Shown: positions 45,469 through 53,942, numbered from the stretch's first letter. The stretch: 64,000 bases of DNA from JAKALX01 sp964508715 (GCA_964508715.1 CAZDUX010000002.1:62001-126000); one strand, 5' to 3'. The notes: generated by a model not told the origin, from the sequence alone. Numbers and translations: made by a program.

Positions 45469-45777
45469 TCAGCGTTCGAGCTCAAACGCTTCGAAGGCGT
45501 ACTCGGCGTGAGTCTCTTCTTCCGTAAGAAGCTTGAGCTGGGACTGTATGGCGATATCCTGCTGCTGGCCGGCCATCGCCCGGATGTCCTCCTCACTCTC
45601 CCACATGGAGAGGCGGCCAAAGCTCGGCGCGGTAGGGGCACCGCGGCCAACGAGGCGGTAGGCAGTGATGAAGCCGTGGTGGCCGGGGTAGAGCGCGATG
45701 AGGCGGTCCAGGAGGTCGGACACCTCCTTTTCGTGGCCAGCTTTGGCAGTCATGACAGAGATGCGAACGAACGGCAT
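45469..45777 (-). CDS. Antibiotic biosynthesis monooxygenase (ABM) domain protein
   Basis: 102-residue ferredoxin-like dimeric alpha/beta barrel subunit: MPFVRISVMTAKAGHEKEVS, YPGHHGFITAYRLVGRG and FGRLSMWESEEDIRAMA. Some family members are cofactor-free monooxygenases on quinols; others are of unknown function. ATG 45777 has GGAGG upstream. It is the first gene of the six-gene operon, behind a TAGAAT -10 candidate. Confidence 0.82.
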   Translation of the reverse strand: MPFVRISVMTAKAGHEKEVSDLLDRLIALYPGHHGFITAYRLVGRGAPTAPSFGRLSMWESEEDIRAMAGQQQDIAIQSQLKLLTEEETHAEYAFEAFELER

Positions 45778-45819
45778 GGAGGCCTCCAGTGTCGGCCGAT
45801 TCAAGATCGGCAGGCCCGC

Positions 45820-45825
45820 ATTCTA
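45820..45825 (-). promoter_or_regulatory. -10 candidate of the six-gene catabolic operon
   Basis: TAGAAT (5 of 6 to consensus) on the minus strand, 42 nt before the first start codon. No clear -35 at standard spacing, so an activator may be needed. Confidence 0.35.
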
Positions 45826-45923
45826 CGCAGGTTGCCGCGTACGTGGTGCACCAGGCCCGGGCGGTTCAGAAGGTCACCACAACAGTCTGGGCAGCGTAAA
45901 GGAGCCGGCGGCGTGGAACGTCT

Positions 45924-45939
45924 TTGACAGGCAGTGTCA
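45924..45939 (+). promoter_or_regulatory. TTGACA box overlapping a TGACA/TGTCA dyad
   Basis: TTGACA (45924-45929) overlaps the inverted repeat TGACA-N5-TGTCA (45925-45939) upstream of the TIG-repeat gene. No good -10 at 17 bp was found. The dyad could be an operator; a close relative (TGACA-N4-TGTCA) lies upstream of the acyl-CoA dehydrogenase gene. Confidence 0.35.
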
Positions 45940-46068
45940 CGGGTTCGCAACTCATTGATCGGTACGAGATTGCGACCTTGGTTGTGCCTCGAACGAGCCA
46001 GAGAACGTGCATGCGCCCCCGTCGCATTCAATTCGCTCGCGAGAGTGACTACTCGCCTGGAGAATGGG

Positions 46069-48255
46069 ATGCATCAAAGTACCGGGTTCCTCAATCGCCC
46101 GCTGCTGGGACTCGTCGTGGTGGTTTCCGCCGTCATGGCACTCCTCTCGGTAACCAGCGTGTTCGCGGCTGTACCGGTGGTGGGAACGGTTTCGCCAGCG
46201 TCGGGCCCGACAGGCGGCGGAAATACCGTCACCATCAGCGGAACCGGATTCACGGGAGTCACCGCCGTGCACTTCGGCTCAAACGCAGGGACAGCGGCTA
46301 ACGTGACGGCGAGCACCTCCCTGACGGTTACCGCACCGGCAGGAAGCGGGACCGTGGCCGTCACGGTGACCAACGGCGACGGAACGAGCACAGTGAACGG
46401 TTCATATACCTATGCGCCGGTCCCAGCCATTTCGGCCCTCAATCCAGCGACAGGGACGACCGCTGGTGGAACCACGGTCACTATCACGGGACTGAACCTG
46501 ACGGGTGCGACTGCTGTTGCTTTCGGCGGTGTGCCGGGCACTGCGGTTACACCGGTCAACGCAACGACCGTAACGGTCGTCAGCCCCGCCCATGTCGCCG
46601 GTGTGGTTGGAGTCACCGTGACAACACCCGGTGGCACCAGCGGTACATTCAACTACACCTACACGGCCGCCGCTCCAGTAATTTCGAGCGTTACGCCGGC
46701 ATCAGGTTCGGTACTGGGCGGGACACTCATCACCATCACCGGTTCCGGTTTCACAGGGGCAAGTGCGGTAACCATTGGTGGGACGGCCGCAACGAACGTG
46801 TCAGTCACGAGCGATACGACAATTACCGCCGTCGCCCCCGCTCACGCAGCCGGCCTTGCCAACATCGTCGTGGTTGCTCCTGGTGGTACGGGCACCGGGA
46901 CGAATATGTACACTTACGTCACCCTGGTGTCACCCCTCATCCTGTCAGTCAGTCCTAACTCTGGCACGACATTGGGTGGAACATCCATCACCATCACCGG
47001 CTCTAGTTTCACAGGAACGACCGGGGTGACAATTGGCGGGGCCGCCGCGACCAGCTTCTCCGTGGCGAGCGACACGACGATCATAGCTACCACCCCCGCT
47101 CATACAGCCGGGCTTGCCAACATCGTCGTGGTCACCCCCGGTGGCACTGGCACTGGCGCGAATATCTACACCTACGTCGCGCTGACTCTGCCGGTCGTCA
47201 CCTCCATTAGCCCGGCTACCGGGCCTGTGGCAGGAGGCACTGCCATCACAATTACCGGTTCGGGATTCACGGGGGCGACGCTGGTGATGGTCGGTCCCAA
47301 CCCGGCCACGACGTTCACGATTCTCAGCGATACGACGATTACGGCATGGATCCCCACAGGCAGCGCCGGCGTTGTCGATGTCCTGGTAACGACACCCGCT
47401 GGCACGAGCATGGCAACGCCCGCGGATGAATTCATCTACACGCCGACCGGGCTCCCCGTGGTGACAGCGGTGACCCCAACAAGCGGCCCGACGACGGGCG
47501 GTACGTACGTAACAGTCAGCGGAATGGGCTTTTCGAGCGCGATAGGTGTCACCTTCGGTGGCATAGCAGCTACCAATATGCAGGTCCTGAGTGACACCTC
47601 TATCACCGCTCAGAGCCCCGCGAATCCGGCTGGCGTAGTCGATGTCATCGTGACCAATGCCAACGGCTCCAGCACCGCGAATACGGCTGACCAGTTCACA
47701 TACGGTTCCGGTCCCATAATCACGGGCATCAGTCCGGCCTCCGGCAACGTGGGGACCGTGATCACCATTACCGGTACGGGGTTCACTGGTGCGACTTCCG
47801 TCACGTTCGATACCACGCCAGCGACACCGACGTCAGTGACCGACACGCAGATCGTTGTCACCGCGCCGAGCCACACAAGCGGCTCTGCTGCCGTTAGCGT
47901 AGTCACGCCCGTCGGTGTCAGCGGCGCTGCTACGTTTACTTTTGCAGCAACTACTACCAGCTATACGCTGAACTTCCGCTGGAGCCTCATCGTCTGGAAC
48001 GGCAAGGACGGTATCTCGGTCAGTGCCGCCTTGGCGGGCCAGGAATCTCCAGATAACCCCGCAACAAACGATATCTCCAGCCAGGTGACGGCGATGTTCC
48101 GTTGGAACGGTTCGGCCCAGAGGTGGGAAGCATACTTCCCCGGCCAGGAGAGCGTCCCGGGCGCCGTCGACTTCACCACGCTAACGCAGGATTCCGCGTA
48201 CTGGATCGCCATCACCGGTCCGAATGCGATCACGTGGACAGTTGGGCAGGGTTAG
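46069..48255 (+). CDS. Secreted protein with seven IPT/TIG repeats
   Basis: 728 residues. A signal peptide (PLLGLVVVVSAVMALL ... VFAA) is followed by seven Ig-like IPT/TIG repeats of about 85 residues, each starting with a PxVxxVxPxSGxxxGGTxxTI pattern and containing GxGFTGAT and FGG or IGG turns. Repeats 3 and 4 are especially alike. The last about 100 residues form a separate domain (YTLNFRWSLIVWNGKDG, MFRWNGSAQRWEAYFPG). No C-terminal anchor is present. It is probably an extracellular binding or adhesion protein, co-transcribed with the membrane-anchored protein 11 bp downstream. ATG 46069 is chosen for its fit to the signal peptide. Confidence 0.88.
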   Translation: MHQSTGFLNRPLLGLVVVVSAVMALLSVTSVFAAVPVVGTVSPASGPTGGGNTVTISGTGFTGVTAVHFGSNAGTAANVTASTSLTVTAPAGSGTVAVTVTNGDGTSTVNGSYTYAPVPAISALNPATGTTAGGTTVTITGLNLTGATAVAFGGVPGTAVTPVNATTVTVVSPAHVAGVVGVTVTTPGGTSGTFNYTYTAAAPVISSVTPASGSVLGGTLITITGSGFTGASAVTIGGTAATNVSVTSDTTITAVAPAHAAGLANIVVVAPGGTGTGTNMYTYVTLVSPLILSVSPNSGTTLGGTSITITGSSFTGTTGVTIGGAAATSFSVASDTTIIATTPAHTAGLANIVVVTPGGTGTGANIYTYVALTLPVVTSISPATGPVAGGTAITITGSGFTGATLVMVGPNPATTFTILSDTTITAWIPTGSAGVVDVLVTTPAGTSMATPADEFIYTPTGLPVVTAVTPTSGPTTGGTYVTVSGMGFSSAIGVTFGGIAATNMQVLSDTSITAQSPANPAGVVDVIVTNANGSSTANTADQFTYGSGPIITGISPASGNVGTVITITGTGFTGATSVTFDTTPATPTSVTDTQIVVTAPSHTSGSAAVSVVTPVGVSGAATFTFAATTTSYTLNFRWSLIVWNGKDGISVSAALAGQESPDNPATNDISSQVTAMFRWNGSAQRWEAYFPGQESVPGAVDFTTLTQDSAYWIAITGPNAITWTVGQG

Positions 48256-48265
48256 GGGGTATCTC

Positions 48266-48850
48266 ATGAATGATCGACGCTATCTTCACTGGTTGGCCCA
48301 TTCCGCAACTGTCGTTGGCGGGGCACTGTTTGCCGCACTCGCACTGACAGCCTCGGGGGCGCTCGCCGATTCACCGCCCAGCCCACCCGCACGATTCGCC
48401 GGTACAGTCACCCTGAACGGCGCGCCTGCGGCGCCGGGGACAACGATCGAGGCACTCATCGGCTCAGCGACGTGCGGCACCGCGACTGTGTTCACCTCCG
48501 GGAATGAGTCGCGCTACGCGCTGGACAGTCCCGCTCTCGATTCCGCCGCAACCCCGAACTGCGGGACGGATGGAGCTGCGGTGACATTCCGTGTCGGGGG
48601 CGTTCCTGCCGCTGAAACCGGGTCCTGGAAAAACTACCAGTTGAACATACTGAACCTCACCACCGGCGGGGCAACGACACCAACCGCTTCGCCCAGTGGC
48701 AGCGTGACGGCGAAGACACCCGGTGCCCCCGTAACCGGCTCCGGCGTCGAACAGAAAGCTGGCGACAACCCTGTGCTGCCGCTCGGGATCCTCGTCAGCG
48801 TCGCGCTCTTTGGGGTCTCGACCATCATTCTGAAACGCATGCGCCAGTAA
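48266..48850 (+). CDS. Secreted protein with C-terminal membrane anchor
   Basis: 194 residues. A signal peptide (about 10-36, ending ALADSPP) is followed by one beta-rich domain (RFAGTVTLNGAPAAPGTTIE ... GNESRYALD) resembling carboxypeptidase-regulatory or DUF-type surface domains. Then come a Thr/Ser/Pro-rich stalk and a C-terminal helix LPLGILVSVALFGVSTIIL with KRMRQ. This is a type I membrane topology. It is 11 bp after the TIG-repeat gene with GGGGG before the ATG, so it may anchor or assist that protein. A weak stem GGGCGA/TTCGCCC follows at about 48875. Confidence 0.72.
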   Translation: MNDRRYLHWLAHSATVVGGALFAALALTASGALADSPPSPPARFAGTVTLNGAPAAPGTTIEALIGSATCGTATVFTSGNESRYALDSPALDSAATPNCGTDGAAVTFRVGGVPAAETGSWKNYQLNILNLTTGGATTPTASPSGSVTAKTPGAPVTGSGVEQKAGDNPVLPLGILVSVALFGVSTIILKRMRQ

Positions 48851-49136
48851 CGGCTTTCGTAGGTTCATTGGAATGGGCGAGGGGATCCTTCGCCCACTCT
48901 CTGCATGTCGCGGCGGAGCGACCTGGCCGCCGGTAGAAGCTGGACTACTCGAAATAGGAGCATTCGCCTGAAGGCCGGCCGACGTCGTATCCGGCGTTGC
49001 AACACCTACCACGGCCAGATGCATGACTCCCAGGCAAAGGACCTCCGCCAGGCAGCACCCGACCGGTCAGTCAGTTGAGAAGCGAATCCCAAACGCTCAT
49101 GCTCCCAACTGCAAGAGAACAGGTCGGGGAGAGTCG

Positions 49137-51470
49137 ATGGACGAGGCACCACTTCAGACGCGCGTATTGAGCCTCGCGAGAGGCGTTGCCGGGGCCTACG
49201 CAGTCCGGCTGCTGGCAGACCTCGGGGCGGAGTGCAGTCTCTGGCTGAGCTCTCGTCCGAGACCTGGTGATTGGCCCGATGACCCCCTCTTCCACCGCTA
49301 CTTCCGCGAAGGCGTGGAGGTAGTGGACACGAACGCCACCCTCGACGAAGCGCTTGGGAGGCTTGAAGGTCTGGCGGGTGATTTCGACCTGATCGTTACC
49401 GACTTCGATGCGGGCGAACTGGCCCAGGGCGAGTTGTTCCGTCGGCTCCAGCCGTTCAACGCGGCGATCGTCATCGCCAACGCCGACCACTTCGGCCGCA
49501 CGGGGCCGTACGCCCACTGGGTCGGCGACGAGCTCACCGATTACGCGATGGGTGGATATTGGGCGATAGCGGGCGATCCTGGAGAGCCACCGCTGCGGGT
49601 GCCCGGCCGCCAGGCACAGTTCCACGCGGGAATGCATCTCGCACTTGCATCACTGGTGGCCTTGCGACATGCCCGGATCACGGGCGACGGACAGGAAGTC
49701 GAAGTCACAGGCATCGAGGCAATGCTCGGGGCCCACTGGAGTACAACCATCGCCTGGACACACGAGGGCCGAGTGCTCGAACGGACGGGATCGGACTTGT
49801 TCCGGGCAAGCGATGGGTGGGTCTTCTTCTTCCGGCTCGGCCAGTACACCAGCATCTTTCTCCTCGTTGGGCGGCCGGAGCTGCTCGAGGACCAGCGCTG
49901 GAGCAACATCAATGGCTGGCTGTCGAACGGCCCGCAGCTATGGAGCATCGTTGCAGAGTGGTGCAGGGACCACACGGTGGACGAAATCGTGACGGCCGCC
50001 CAGGAGCTTCGGATCCCGGTAACCCCATTGAATAGTGCTGACCGCTTGCTGGCGGATCCGGACCTGGCAGAACGCGGGTGTTTCCGGAGCGTTGGCGATG
50101 CAAGGCTCCCCGGCATGCCGTATCGGTGGTCGGTCGGGTGGGAACCACGCCAGCCACCCCGGCGGCTTGCGGCGCTGCTGCGAGAGGGAAAGAAGCCGGT
50201 TCGTACGGCACCAGTCACCACTACACAGCGCGCCGGATCGGCACTGGCCGGGCTGCGCATACTGGAGCTCACGAACAACTGGGCGGGACCAATCGCCGGC
50301 CGCCACCTCGGCGACCTGGGTGCGGAAGTCATCAAGATCGAACTTGCGAGTAAGCCTGCGACGCGCGCGAGCCACTATCCAGGGAAGGAACCCGGGAAAT
50401 ACCACTGGAACCGCTCCGGGTACTTCAACGAGATGAACCGAAACAAGCGCGGGCTCTCATTGAACCTTGCCACGCAACGCGGAAGAGCGCTCTTCCTCAG
50501 GCTCGTGGAGCAGGCAGATGTAGTGGTGGAGAATAACAGCGCAAGAGTCATGCCGAACCTGGGGCTGGGGTACCCTCAGCTAGCCCGCGTCAATCCGCGA
50601 CTCGTGATGGCATCGATCAGCGGATTCGGGGCCACCGGGGCACGGCGTAATTGGGTTGCGTTCGGCTCGAATATCGAGACGGCCTGTGGGCTCGCTGCAG
50701 TCACCGGTTATCCCAACGGATTACCACAGCGAACGGGGAGTTTCGTTGCCGATCCGATCGGCGGTGCACACGCGGCGATCGCAATCCTCGCAGCTCTCGA
50801 ACGGCGCGACCGAACGGGGAAGGGCGCGTATATCGACATTGCGCTCATCGAGTCGGCCATGCCCTTCATGCTGCAGTCATTCACGCACCTGCAACTCACC
50901 GGCGAGGTCATGCGGCGCAATGGAAATCACGAACCCGGGGACGCGCCCACCGGGGCCTATCGGTGTTTCGGAACCGACGCATGGGTGGCCATCGCCGTTC
51001 GGACCGATGCGCAATGGCAGGCGCTTGCCGAGGTGTCCGGAATCGATACCACTCTCGGAGAAACGAAGAACAGGCGGCTCGCCAACCGGGACTCCATCGA
51101 CGCCAGGCTGAATACGTGGACAACCGGTCTTGATCAGTACGAATGCACACGTATGTTGCAGGCCGTTGGGGTACCGGCAGCACCCGTACTCCAGAATTGG
51201 CAACTCCACGCGGATCCGCACCTCTTCGCGCGGCAGGCATTCGTTCACATTGAACATCCGGACACCGGTGTATTGCCCTATCCGGGCTTCCCCTGGAGAT
51301 TCAGTGCAACGCCGGGGACAATTCGGAACGCCGCGCCCCAATTTGGTGAAGGGAACGAATTCGTATTCCGCAGCTTGTTGGAGTTGAGTGACGTTGAGCT
51401 GGCGGCACTCTACGCCGATGGGACAACGACCGATGCGCCCGCCGGCACCGCGGTGCCCGTCCGAGCTTGA
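49137..51470 (+). CDS. Tandem CaiB/BaiF family III CoA transferase
   Basis: 777 residues made of two family III CoA-transferase modules. The C-terminal module (about 375-760) looks complete: LRILELTNNWAGPIAGRHLGD, GAEVIKIE, FNEMNRNKRGLSLNLATQRG and FVADPIGGAHAAIAILAAL with the catalytic Asp. The N-terminal module (about 1-360) keeps GVAGAYAVRLLADLGAE, GRTGPYA and the fold, but has VPGRQAQFHAGMHLALAS where the Asp block should be, so it is probably inactive. ATG 49137 has GGGGAGAG upstream; the in-frame ATG at 49023 would add 38 residues. Confidence 0.88.
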   Translation: MDEAPLQTRVLSLARGVAGAYAVRLLADLGAECSLWLSSRPRPGDWPDDPLFHRYFREGVEVVDTNATLDEALGRLEGLAGDFDLIVTDFDAGELAQGELFRRLQPFNAAIVIANADHFGRTGPYAHWVGDELTDYAMGGYWAIAGDPGEPPLRVPGRQAQFHAGMHLALASLVALRHARITGDGQEVEVTGIEAMLGAHWSTTIAWTHEGRVLERTGSDLFRASDGWVFFFRLGQYTSIFLLVGRPELLEDQRWSNINGWLSNGPQLWSIVAEWCRDHTVDEIVTAAQELRIPVTPLNSADRLLADPDLAERGCFRSVGDARLPGMPYRWSVGWEPRQPPRRLAALLREGKKPVRTAPVTTTQRAGSALAGLRILELTNNWAGPIAGRHLGDLGAEVIKIELASKPATRASHYPGKEPGKYHWNRSGYFNEMNRNKRGLSLNLATQRGRALFLRLVEQADVVVENNSARVMPNLGLGYPQLARVNPRLVMASISGFGATGARRNWVAFGSNIETACGLAAVTGYPNGLPQRTGSFVADPIGGAHAAIAILAALERRDRTGKGAYIDIALIESAMPFMLQSFTHLQLTGEVMRRNGNHEPGDAPTGAYRCFGTDAWVAIAVRTDAQWQALAEVSGIDTTLGETKNRRLANRDSIDARLNTWTTGLDQYECTRMLQAVGVPAAPVLQNWQLHADPHLFARQAFVHIEHPDTGVLPYPGFPWRFSATPGTIRNAAPQFGEGNEFVFRSLLELSDVELAALYADGTTTDAPAGTAVPVRA

Positions 51471-51486
51471 GCCAGCGGGGCATACG

Positions 51487-51514
51487 AATGGGCTGCCCCC
51501 GGGGGCAGCCCATT
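51487..51514. terminator. Bidirectional terminator
   Basis: Perfect 28-bp palindrome AATGGGCTGCCCCC / GGGGGCAGCCCATT between the convergent CoA-transferase and acyl-CoA dehydrogenase genes. Short A/T ends on both sides fit a terminator used from both strands. Confidence 0.75.
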
Positions 51515-51534
51515 CCATGAGCTGACTACCAGGA

Positions 51535-52740
51535 CTAGAAGGTTGCCCAGTCCCAGGTCTGGCCGGTGCGGTACTTGCGGAAGACAGCGCGGCCAACGAC
51601 CATGCGGTGCACTTCGTCCGGGCCATCGGCGATGCGGAGCGTCCGGGCGTTCTTGTACATGGCCTGGAGCGGAGTATCGCTGGTGACACCCAGGGCGCCG
51701 TGGACCTGGATCGCCTTGTCGATGACGTCACAGGTGACGTTCATCACGAAGAACTTGATCATCGACACCTCGACACGGGCCTCATCGCCGGTGTCGATCT
51801 TCTGAGCCGCCTGCATTGTGAGCAGGCGAGCCGCCTGGATGTTCGTCAGGCTGTCGGCCACCCAGTTCTGGATCGTCTGTTTTTCGGCAAGCGGGCCGCC
51901 GAAGGCGTTCCGGTTGAGAGCGCGATTCACCATCAGGTCGAACGCGCGCTGCGCCTGGCCGAGCGCACGCATGCAGTGGTGAATCCGGCCCGGGCCGAGG
52001 CGCCGCTGGCTCAGCTTGAAGCCCGCACCCTGGGGCCCGAGGAGGTTTGTCACGGGGACGCGGACGTTGTCGTAGTGAATAACCGGGTGGTTGGAGTCGG
52101 GCTCGCCCCAGACCTCGACACGGCGCTCGATCTTGAACCCCGGGGTATCGGTCGGGACGACAATCTGGCTCATCCGGCTGTGTGGTGGCTGATCCGGGTC
52201 GGTGACGCACATGGCAATCGCGAAAGCCGCACCATAGGCGCCCGAGCTGAACCACTTGCGGCCATTGATGACGAACTCATCACCTTCGCGGACCGCGGTC
52301 ATCTGCAGCCCGGTGGGGTCAGCACCCGAGACGGCAGGCTCTGTCATCGAGAAGCAGGAGCGAACGTCACCGTTCACGAGCGGCTTGAGATACTTCTCCT
52401 TGAGCTCAGGCGACCCATACTGGTGGAGGATCTCGGCGTTGCCCGAGTCGGGCGCCTGGGAGCCAAAGGCGCGTGGGGCATAGGCGCTGCGGCCGATGAT
52501 CTCGTTGAGGTAGGCGTAGGGCAGGAAGCCGATGCCCATACCACCAGCATCTTCCGGGAGATGGGGCGCCCAGTAGCCCATCGCCTTGACCTTGGCCTGC
52601 AGCTCCTTCATGAGGGCCTCGGCCTTTTCGCCGCCATGCTGGAAGAGCGGCTCGTTCGGGTAGATGTGCTCGTCCATGAAGTCGGAGACGACCTTACGCC
52701 GCTCCACTGTCTCGGGGCTGAGCTGGAGAATACTGTCCAA
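51535..52740 (-). CDS. Acyl-CoA dehydrogenase
   Basis: 401-residue FAD enzyme that introduces an alpha-beta double bond into acyl-CoA. It has CFSMTEPAVSGADPTGLQM, NGRKWFSSGAYGAAFAIAMC, RRLGPGRIHHCMRALGQAQ and QVHGALGVTSDTPLQAMYKN, and a C-terminal RTLRIADGPDEVHR. The N-terminal extension and overall length fit the ACAD10/11-like or FadE-type group. TTG 52740 is chosen because a perfect AGGAGG lies 6 nt upstream; ATG 52773 and GTG 52812 lie upstream of that ribosome site. Electrons would pass to an ETF not seen here. Confidence 0.92.
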   Translation of the reverse strand: MDSILQLSPETVERRKVVSDFMDEHIYPNEPLFQHGGEKAEALMKELQAKVKAMGYWAPHLPEDAGGMGIGFLPYAYLNEIIGRSAYAPRAFGSQAPDSGNAEILHQYGSPELKEKYLKPLVNGDVRSCFSMTEPAVSGADPTGLQMTAVREGDEFVINGRKWFSSGAYGAAFAIAMCVTDPDQPPHSRMSQIVVPTDTPGFKIERRVEVWGEPDSNHPVIHYDNVRVPVTNLLGPQGAGFKLSQRRLGPGRIHHCMRALGQAQRAFDLMVNRALNRNAFGGPLAEKQTIQNWVADSLTNIQAARLLTMQAAQKIDTGDEARVEVSMIKFFVMNVTCDVIDKAIQVHGALGVTSDTPLQAMYKNARTLRIADGPDEVHRMVVGRAVFRKYRTGQTWDWATF

Positions 52741-52892
52741 TCGGTTCCTCCTGGTGTGATACCGCAACGGCATCCGGGCCGCTGGGCGGTTCGAGGGTCC
52801 TGCGTGCGACACGATACCGGAGCATTGTGCACCTTTGGATCAAGTTCCGTCATAACCTTCGGAGCTCGATGCAGGTGGGCCCGGCCGGGCGC

Positions 52893-52906
52893 TGACATGC
52901 GTGTCA
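52893..52906 (-). promoter_or_regulatory. Palindromic operator candidate upstream of the acyl-CoA dehydrogenase
   Basis: TGACA-N4-TGTCA, 14 bp, about 155 bp before the TTG start. Perfect dyads of this size upstream of fatty-acid oxidation genes are often TetR-family sites; the regulator is unknown. Confidence 0.35.
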
Positions 52907-52956
52907 TAGTATCGTGCGTCTTGGCCCCCAGCGGAACCTCAGCCCAAACACTGTCA

Positions 52957-52985
52957 TTCCCGAGACAAAGACCCTTGTCCGGGAA
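52957..52985 (+). other. Unexplained stem-loop
   Basis: TTCCCG + bulged A + GACAA, 6-nt loop AGACCC, TTGTC + CGGGAA: an 11-bp stem with one bulge. It lies inside the gap and is followed on the plus strand by CCATTTTT 8-15 nt later, not directly by a T run. It could be a small RNA terminator or a remnant of a mobile element end. Confidence 0.35.
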
Positions 52986-53150
52986 ACCGTCCATTTTTCG
53001 TGAGGCGTGCGCACGCACCGGCGAAACCCGGGCGCCAGCGCGTGGCGATTGGAGGGTACCGGCCCCCGCCGGGGCGCGTACGGTAGCGGCAGTTGGCTCG
53101 CTCCGCATGGCCAGGCCAGCGGTTCGGTATGAGAAGCGCCTGCAGCGGCC

Positions 53151-53660
53151 TTACTCTTCGAGCAGGATTCGCCTGAAACTCAAATTCGATAGCGCACCCG
53201 GCCGCCGCGAGACAATCCGCTCGACGATCTCCCCACCCGGCATACCGAGTTCACGCAACACGAGCCCCGCCATCAGTCCGCTCCGATTCATGCCATGGGT
53301 GCAGATCGAATAGACCTGCTCGACCGGCGCGGAGCTTCTTCCTCGTGCGGCATCAGCCACATGGCTGGCAATCTCGAGCAACCGCTCAAAACGAACAGGC
53401 CGGCCTTCGATATCCACGAAGATGCATGGTACCCAGAGCCGTGTGGCCGGGGCGAAGTACGCCGGGAGATCACCTGCACATTCGATGACTGCTGCCTGCC
53501 CCAGCAGTTGCGCATGCATTACGTCGCCCACATGGCTATGCGCTCCACCCATCCAGATGTCCGCCTCGAGCCCGGCGATTTCACCCCGTGCGACGATGAG
53601 CGACGCCCGGGGCGCCTGGCGCGGTCCGTGGTGTTGTGGCGGCAGCGGTTCCAGCATCAT
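53151..53660 (-). CDS. Dual-specificity (tyrosine) protein phosphatase
   Basis: 169 residues with the Cys-based phosphatase loop CTHGMNRSG (C-x5-R-S) near residue 119-127 and a general-acid loop candidate around PCIFVDIEGRP. FERLLEIASHVADAARG precedes the loop as in DSP-fold enzymes. The fold predicts dephosphorylation of Tyr/Ser/Thr or of other phosphate esters. The start at 53660 or the adjacent ATG at 53657 is possible. It is downstream of tRNA-Ala on the same strand, separated by a terminator. Confidence 0.82.
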   Translation of the reverse strand: MMLEPLPPQHHGPRQAPRASLIVARGEIAGLEADIWMGGAHSHVGDVMHAQLLGQAAVIECAGDLPAYFAPATRLWVPCIFVDIEGRPVRFERLLEIASHVADAARGRSSAPVEQVYSICTHGMNRSGLMAGLVLRELGMPGGEIVERIVSRRPGALSNLSFRRILLEE

Positions 53661-53669
53661 CCTCGAACG

Positions 53670-53690
53670 AAAAGCCCCGCGCTCGGCGGG
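53670..53690 (-). terminator. Terminator of the tRNA-Ala gene
   Basis: On the minus strand CCCGC-CGAGC-GCGGG then GCTTTTCGTT, 23 nt beyond the tRNA 3' end. Confidence 0.65.
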
Positions 53691-53712
53691 ACTGGATTCG
53701 GTATTCCTGGTG

Positions 53713-53788
53713 TGGTGGAGACAGGGGGATTCGAACCCCCGACCTCAGCAATGCGAATGCTGCGCTCTCCCATCTGAGCTATGTCCCC
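53713..53788 (-). tRNA. tRNA-Ala (anticodon CGC, codon GCG)
   Basis: A full cloverleaf of 73 nt plus an encoded CCA. Acceptor GGGGACA pairs with TGTCTCC and contains the G3:U70 pair that is the alanine identity mark. The D stem is GCTC/GAGC, the anticodon stem CAGCA/TGCTG with loop TTCGCAT (anticodon CGC), and the T arm GGGGG-TTCGAAT-CCCCC. The discriminator is A. A promoter and a terminator flank it, so it is a single-gene unit. Confidence 0.98.
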
Positions 53789-53810
53789 ATGAGTCTCTCG
53801 GGCCACCCTC

Positions 53811-53840
53811 ATCGTAGGGAGCGCCTGGATTCAAGGTCAA
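53811..53840 (-). promoter_or_regulatory. Promoter of the tRNA-Ala gene
   Basis: On the minus strand TTGACC (53835-53840), 18-bp spacer, TACGAT (53811-53816); the -10 ends 22 nt before the tRNA 5' end. Confidence 0.65.
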
Positions 53841-53881
53841 ATGGCGGCCATCGTGCTGGCTCCTCGCTCCCCCGAAACAAG

Positions 53882-53906
53882 AAGCCCTCTCCGGTTGAGA
53901 GGGCTT
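53882..53906 (-). terminator. Intrinsic terminator after the zinc-ribbon gene
   Basis: Perfect 10-bp stem AAGCCCTCTC / GAGAGGGCTT with loop CGGTT (AACCG on the minus strand), with T-rich sequence on both sides (CTTGTTT on the minus strand). It lies 36 nt beyond the minus-strand stop codon. Confidence 0.75.
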
Positions 53907-53942
53907 TCTCTTCTGACCTTTTGGAACAGGCTCGTAGCGAGC

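Larger units (their letters stand above)
52741..53150. other. 410-bp intergenic region with an operator-like dyad and a long hairpin
   Basis: No convincing gene. It holds the ribosome site of the acyl-CoA dehydrogenase gene, the dyad TGACA-TGCG-TGTCA (52893-52906) with AT-rich TAGTAT beside it, and a long inverted repeat (52957-52985). The remainder is GC-rich sequence without recognised content. Confidence 0.45.

Noticed and set aside
51607..53313. 568-residue open frame opposite the acyl-CoA dehydrogenase
   Set aside because: The minus strand has clear dehydrogenase motifs and a perfect AGGAGG before its TTG start.
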